Assembly: GCA_921293015.1 (NCBI GenBank)
Contig: OV121085.1
Location: 13,231,731-13,295,730 of the forward strand
DNA length: 64,000 nucleotides
Direction: 5' to 3'
From: Phorcus lineatus
Taxonomy: Eukaryota; Mollusca; Gastropoda; Trochida; Trochidae
In this document: positions 60,401-64,000 of the stretch, piece after piece
How the letters are laid out: every line of letters begins with the position of its first letter
Position numbering within the stretch: the stretch's first letter is position 1
Program-made: the position numbers and the translations under genes
Notes under the pieces: generated by a model
Told to the model about the DNA's origin: nothing
Seen by the model: only the letters and a program-made list of their open reading frames with translations
The model's database searches: none

Positions 60401-62135
60401 TCTTCATCTAAGAAAAGTTTGACCTTATTTTACCAGAGTATCTACCACGTTTGATATGTCCTTATAAAGGGTAACGCATACACGGAATAACTATTGGAAG
60501 TGAATGTAACATTTCATGGCAATTGAGTGTTGAATACTGCTTGAGCATGGGTTGGAACATATAATGACACTATATCATATCTGTGTTGTAATAGATTTGA
60601 TTTTAATGCAAAAATGATTATACTCGACACACATGGTTGATCAAGAGAACGGGGAATTGTTCTGAAAACTTATGACGTCAAACTAAACCCAAAGAAAAAG
60701 AAAAGAAAACAAAACTCAACATCATCTAACGTCAATCACACCACAACTAAATGGTCTACAGACACCTTGCGGGGTATACAAGATTTATAAAGAATTTGCG
60801 TGTTAAAATTAGTTTCGTCAATCAATTTAGCCTTTAACTTCTAAATAAGCAGTACTTTAGTTGTTAAACTAAACTTAGTTCATGAAATTATTTTAATATT
60901 CACATTTTTATCAACCATGTCAAGTCATTTCTCTAGTCTCATCTAGACTTGCTGAATGAGGATCTCAACTGTATTTAACACTTCTATCTTGTACAAAATC
61001 ATGAAGTAGTACTACTTATTTGCTTACTATATATGATTGATTTCTTAAAAAAGATTCAAACATGAAAGTATAATCCCCACAAAAAACATGTTCTATGTAA
61101 ACGCTATTTCATTTGCATATTACAATGTAATTGTGCAATTCATAATATTTCATGACTATCAACTAATGAGACGAATCACCAGGAAACTGAAAACACCTGG
61201 CGTCATGAGTCTATAGATCAAACAGCATATTTACAGACGTAGCATAAATGGTTTTAGACCGAAGTTAGAGTATCTTAAAAGTGAAATTATACAATATTAC
61301 GATTTGTCAAGATATATAATTTCTTATCAACAGTAACAGAAGAAAAGTTTTAAGCACTGGTCAAGTTTACATTTACTACTTGGAAAATAATCCAGTCATT
61401 AACTAAATTGAATTGTACTATTATATTTGGATGTATGTAGCTGTATTTATGTGTTGAAAGTCTTTGTCTTTGTCAAATGTGTCTTTGCCTGTACCACAAA
61501 ATAAGGAAAATAATTTTTTTTTTGAATTAGTGTATAGATATAGTTTCCAGGACACAGGAGGTAACAAGGTCATATGACAAAAAAATAGTATAGAAATCAT
61601 TTTAATGTTATGCATTAACCCCTCGCAACGCGGCCAAAACAAAAGTTTATGATAGACTCAGATCTAAATTCTGACATGGCAATAAGTACATGTACACGCT
61701 ACCAAGCTAACACTAACACATAACTTTGTAACTTGTAGTCGGTTTATGTGACATAACTAGCAGATATGAACAAGTTCGTGACGTCCAAACATAAAACTTC
61801 AACTTTTTTATGCATTCACGTCACACATCAAAGCTAACAAGCGTACTTGTATGGCAATGGAAAAAATATATTTTGCTTACGAAGTGCGCAGAACACTATT
61901 CGCATTGTTTCGTACGAAATAAATGTTCACACTCATGGTCTTTTAGAGATATAGATTAAATGACCTCGGAGTTTTTAAATCAGTATGCAATGACTTTTGA
62001 TTCACATGTACTTTAACAGATTTAAAAGAAAATGTTCGTCATAAAATGCCACTTCAGCGTTAATGTTATTTATATTAGATATAAATCGTATTTTTTAAAA
62101 TCCAGACTTCCTTGAATATAGATTATCATTGATGT
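57421..62135. other. 4.7 kb AT-rich intergenic stretch
   Basis: No SINE, MITE or coding frame above 73 codons seen. Mostly A/T runs; the only composition change is a slightly CpG-richer part near 59880-60120. Confidence 0.55.
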
Positions 62136-62260
62136 ACACATGCTACCTTATGTTTTAGCACAAATACACATGCTACTTTATGTACTAGTACAAGGACACA
62201 TGTTTCTTTATGTACAAGTACAAGGACACTTGCTACTTTATGTACAAGTTAGACGACAAA
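62136..62260 (+). repeat. 30-bp minisatellite, four units
   Basis: Units on ACACATGCTACTTTATGTAC then AAGTACAAGG. The 75-codon frame across it follows from the unit length being divisible by three. Confidence 0.88.
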
Positions 62261-62750
62261 TGCTACTGGTAACTGATAATTGTATTGAGGATATGTTTGA
62301 CATCGAAATACATGCCAAATTAAAGAATTATCGGATTACTTATAATACTAATTTTATATTAAGGTGAATATATTTTGCTTGTTAATATTGTTTACGTTTT
62401 CTTTGCTATACATTTGATATGTATTCACTTTTTTTTATTCACTACATCCCGCCCGAGGAAGTACTAAGTATATACGTGAAACGTCGTAATTTACAATAAA
62501 GAAGTTTTATCTCAAAAGCTCTCTTTTCTTATCATTAGTAAAACATGTTTTTGTGTAACAATTTTAAGAAAGTGACGTAAAAAAATCTGTTTATTAACAA
62601 TTTAAAAATCTAGGCTAAAACTAGCCAACAAATCCAATCAGGCTCTCTAGCCATGTACATAGACTGTAGCAATACCTTCATGAATACTAATATTTATATG
62701 GTTGATCATATTTGTCAGTTGCATGGTATATTCAAAAGAAAATGTACGCC
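62261..62750. other. AT-rich stretch, nothing recognised
   Basis: No supported gene or repeat copy. Confidence 0.5.
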
Positions 62751-64000
62751 ATGAATGAATGAATGAATGAATGAATGAATCTCTTTATTTCCTCCAGATT
62801 TAGTCCGAAGATCATCATACATGTATATAAACACTTACATCAAGTAATTACAATACAGTCACAACAAGGAATATTTACAAAGAAGAGACAAAAATAACTA
62901 GAATGTACACTTGAGTGAGGAGAGCAGGGTATACAGGTATTTACAGAAAAGTACAATCATACATCTCCATGACATTTCATTTATTTGATTAGTTATTGTT
63001 GATTCACCTCCAGAAAAGAGAGACAGCATTTCATCTTCAGTTAATAGTTCAATTTGTACATATATTTCAACATCAAATAGGTCAAGAAGTTTTGAGAAAA
63101 ACTTATTTCTGCCGTACATGTAGTCTTCACAGTGTAAGATAATGTGGCAGTCATAATCGTTACATTGTCTTTTACAGAGTTCACAATATTTTGAAAATTT
63201 TGCTCTTGAGTTTATTTGTACACAGAATGATAAAATATCCCTGTATTGTGGATACAAATACACCAGATTATAAAGTCTGTGAATACCAAAAGTAGTGTGA
63301 GTGAGGCGGTATCTGAACATATCCTGTCTCACTCTGACTTGAGTAGCCCATCTTTCATTTTCAGCTTCATTAATACAATGTACAACTATTTTACGCCATG
63401 AAGATTTACATGGAAACATTCCAGTATTTAGATAGTTACTAACATACGTATATAGGTTGTAGTTACGAACGGTTTCTAAAAGTGTGTCACAAATACTATG
63501 TGACGCTTGTGATCTATTTTGAAATGTAGCTATTTGTGCACAGAACAAGTCCTTAAAGGATGAGTTACATTGACTGTTGCAAAGTCTACCAAAGAATGAA
63601 AGTCTACATTTATTAATATAACCATCCATGCTCCACAAACCAAGATTTCCAAGTACAGAAGCAGAGGAAACACGTTTATTGAATCCCTGAATGTATCTAG
63701 CAAAGTATCTTTGTGTTCTTTCTACAAGATCATAATCTTTACCCTTTAGAACAGGTAGTAATTCACATCCATAGAAGCTTGTGGGAAGTATCATTCTTCT
63801 CCATATTCGTACAGAGGACATAGGGTGGAGATCAATACAATTTAAACCCAGGTTACTAAGAGAGTTTACCGATTGTCTTGCTTTCTGACAGTATGCTTTT
63901 ACTCTAGATTTACAGGATAAATTATATGAAAGTAAAACGCCACCATATTTTACATCATTACTTATTGCAATTACATCTTCCCCGAATGTGAAAGAATAAT
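62751..64000 (-). mobile_element. LINE retrotransposon, 3' part, running off the window
   Basis: Minus strand: coding region, about 115 bp of 3' UTR, an AATAAAGAGATTC junction and then an (ATTC)n tail of about seven units (62751-62780). A short-repeat tail in place of poly(A) is typical of CR1/L2-type LINEs. The 5' part lies beyond 64000. Confidence 0.88.
62898..64000 (-). CDS. LINE reverse transcriptase, C-terminal part (partial)
   Basis: An open frame of at least 366 codons with no break, reading in from the right edge; the internal Met at 63821 is not a real start. Near the edge VKYGGVLLS resembles the stretch after the reverse-transcriptase catalytic core in non-LTR elements. RRMILPTSFYGCELL and ERTQRYFARYIQGFNKR are the usual thumb-region motifs (R..LP..LYGCE; ..R..ARRIQG). 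Further on, CELCKRQC with later H and C residues forms a putative zinc-binding motif of the kind at the C-terminus of such proteins. The catalytic core (YADD-type) and any endonuclease domain would be outside the window. It acts in copying the element's RNA into target DNA. The frame is open and the tail short and regular, so the copy may be young. Confidence 0.9.
   Translation of the reverse strand, partial: YSFTFGEDVIAISNDVKYGGVLLSYNLSCKSRVKAYCQKARQSVNSLSNLGLNCIDLHPMSSVRIWRRMILPTSFYGCELLPVLKGKDYDLVERTQRYFARYIQGFNKRVSSASVLGNLGLWSMDGYINKCRLSFFGRLCNSQCNSSFKDLFCAQIATFQNRSQASHSICDTLLETVRNYNLYTYVSNYLNTGMFPCKSSWRKIVVHCINEAENERWATQVRVRQDMFRYRLTHTTFGIHRLYNLVYLYPQYRDILSFCVQINSRAKFSKYCELCKRQCNDYDCHIILHCEDYMYGRNKFFSKLLDLFDVEIYVQIELLTEDEMLSLFSGGESTITNQINEMSWRCMIVLFCKYLYTLLSSLKCTF

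Noticed and set aside
1-64000. CRISPR-like arrays
   Set aside because: All regular repeats here are direct tandem arrays without unique spacers, in an animal genome.
1-64000. LTR or virus-derived elements
   Set aside because: No long terminal direct repeats, integrase, protease, capsid or envelope motifs were found; the only reverse-transcriptase remnant is LINE-type.

Overview
The window looks like a gene-poor stretch of a lophotrochozoan genome, most likely a bivalve mollusc. This is inferred from an AT-rich background, many short non-autonomous DNA transposons and tRNA-derived SINEs, several minisatellites, and one animal-specific gene, TENT5/FAM46. No species can be named from the sequence alone. 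I saw no bacterial-type genes, CRISPR array, rRNA, intact tRNA, LTR retrovirus-like element, Polinton or virus copy.

Layout. 1-31.9 kb is repeat country. It holds a 145-bp satellite at the left edge, a tRNA-derived SINE family (SINE A) on both strands, a second tRNA-like family (SINE B), a 135-bp tandem array with a period divisible by three, and four families of inverted-repeat elements. It also holds a 25-bp G-rich satellite with a higher-order period (18.8-19.6 kb), a three-layer nested insertion (22.6-24.2 kb), and an 85-bp satellite of 20 units apparently grown from the arm of an inverted-repeat transposon (25.3-27.2 kb).

31.9-44.3 kb is the only locus with a convincing host gene. An intact single-exon TENT5 non-canonical poly(A) polymerase CDS lies on the minus strand (36393 to 35161). 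Below it is about 3.2 kb in which I see no transposon, probably 3' UTR. Above it is a strong 3' splice site. A consensus 5' splice site 7.4 kb further upstream sits next to a TATA-like box, two CCAAT boxes and two CRE-like sites, which I propose as first exon and promoter. The proposed intron contains a 1.4-kb strand-skewed GT-rich block.

44.3-62.7 kb is again non-coding. It includes two apparently identical 584-bp TTAA-flanked elements 2.8 kb apart, three copies of a 477-bp TTAA-flanked element, several hairpin elements, a foldback with hAT-like ends, a full SINE A copy and two decayed tandem arrays. The right edge (62751-64000) is the 3' part of a LINE on the minus strand, with an open reverse-transcriptase C-terminal frame running off the window and a short (ATTC)n tail.

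The genes do not form a pathway: there is one host gene and mobile DNA. The most rewarding parts are the evidence of recent and nested transposition, tandem arrays born from transposon pieces, and the proposed TENT5 promoter. Repeat comparisons were made by eye, so percent identities are not given, and boundaries without target-site duplications are good to about 10-20 bases.
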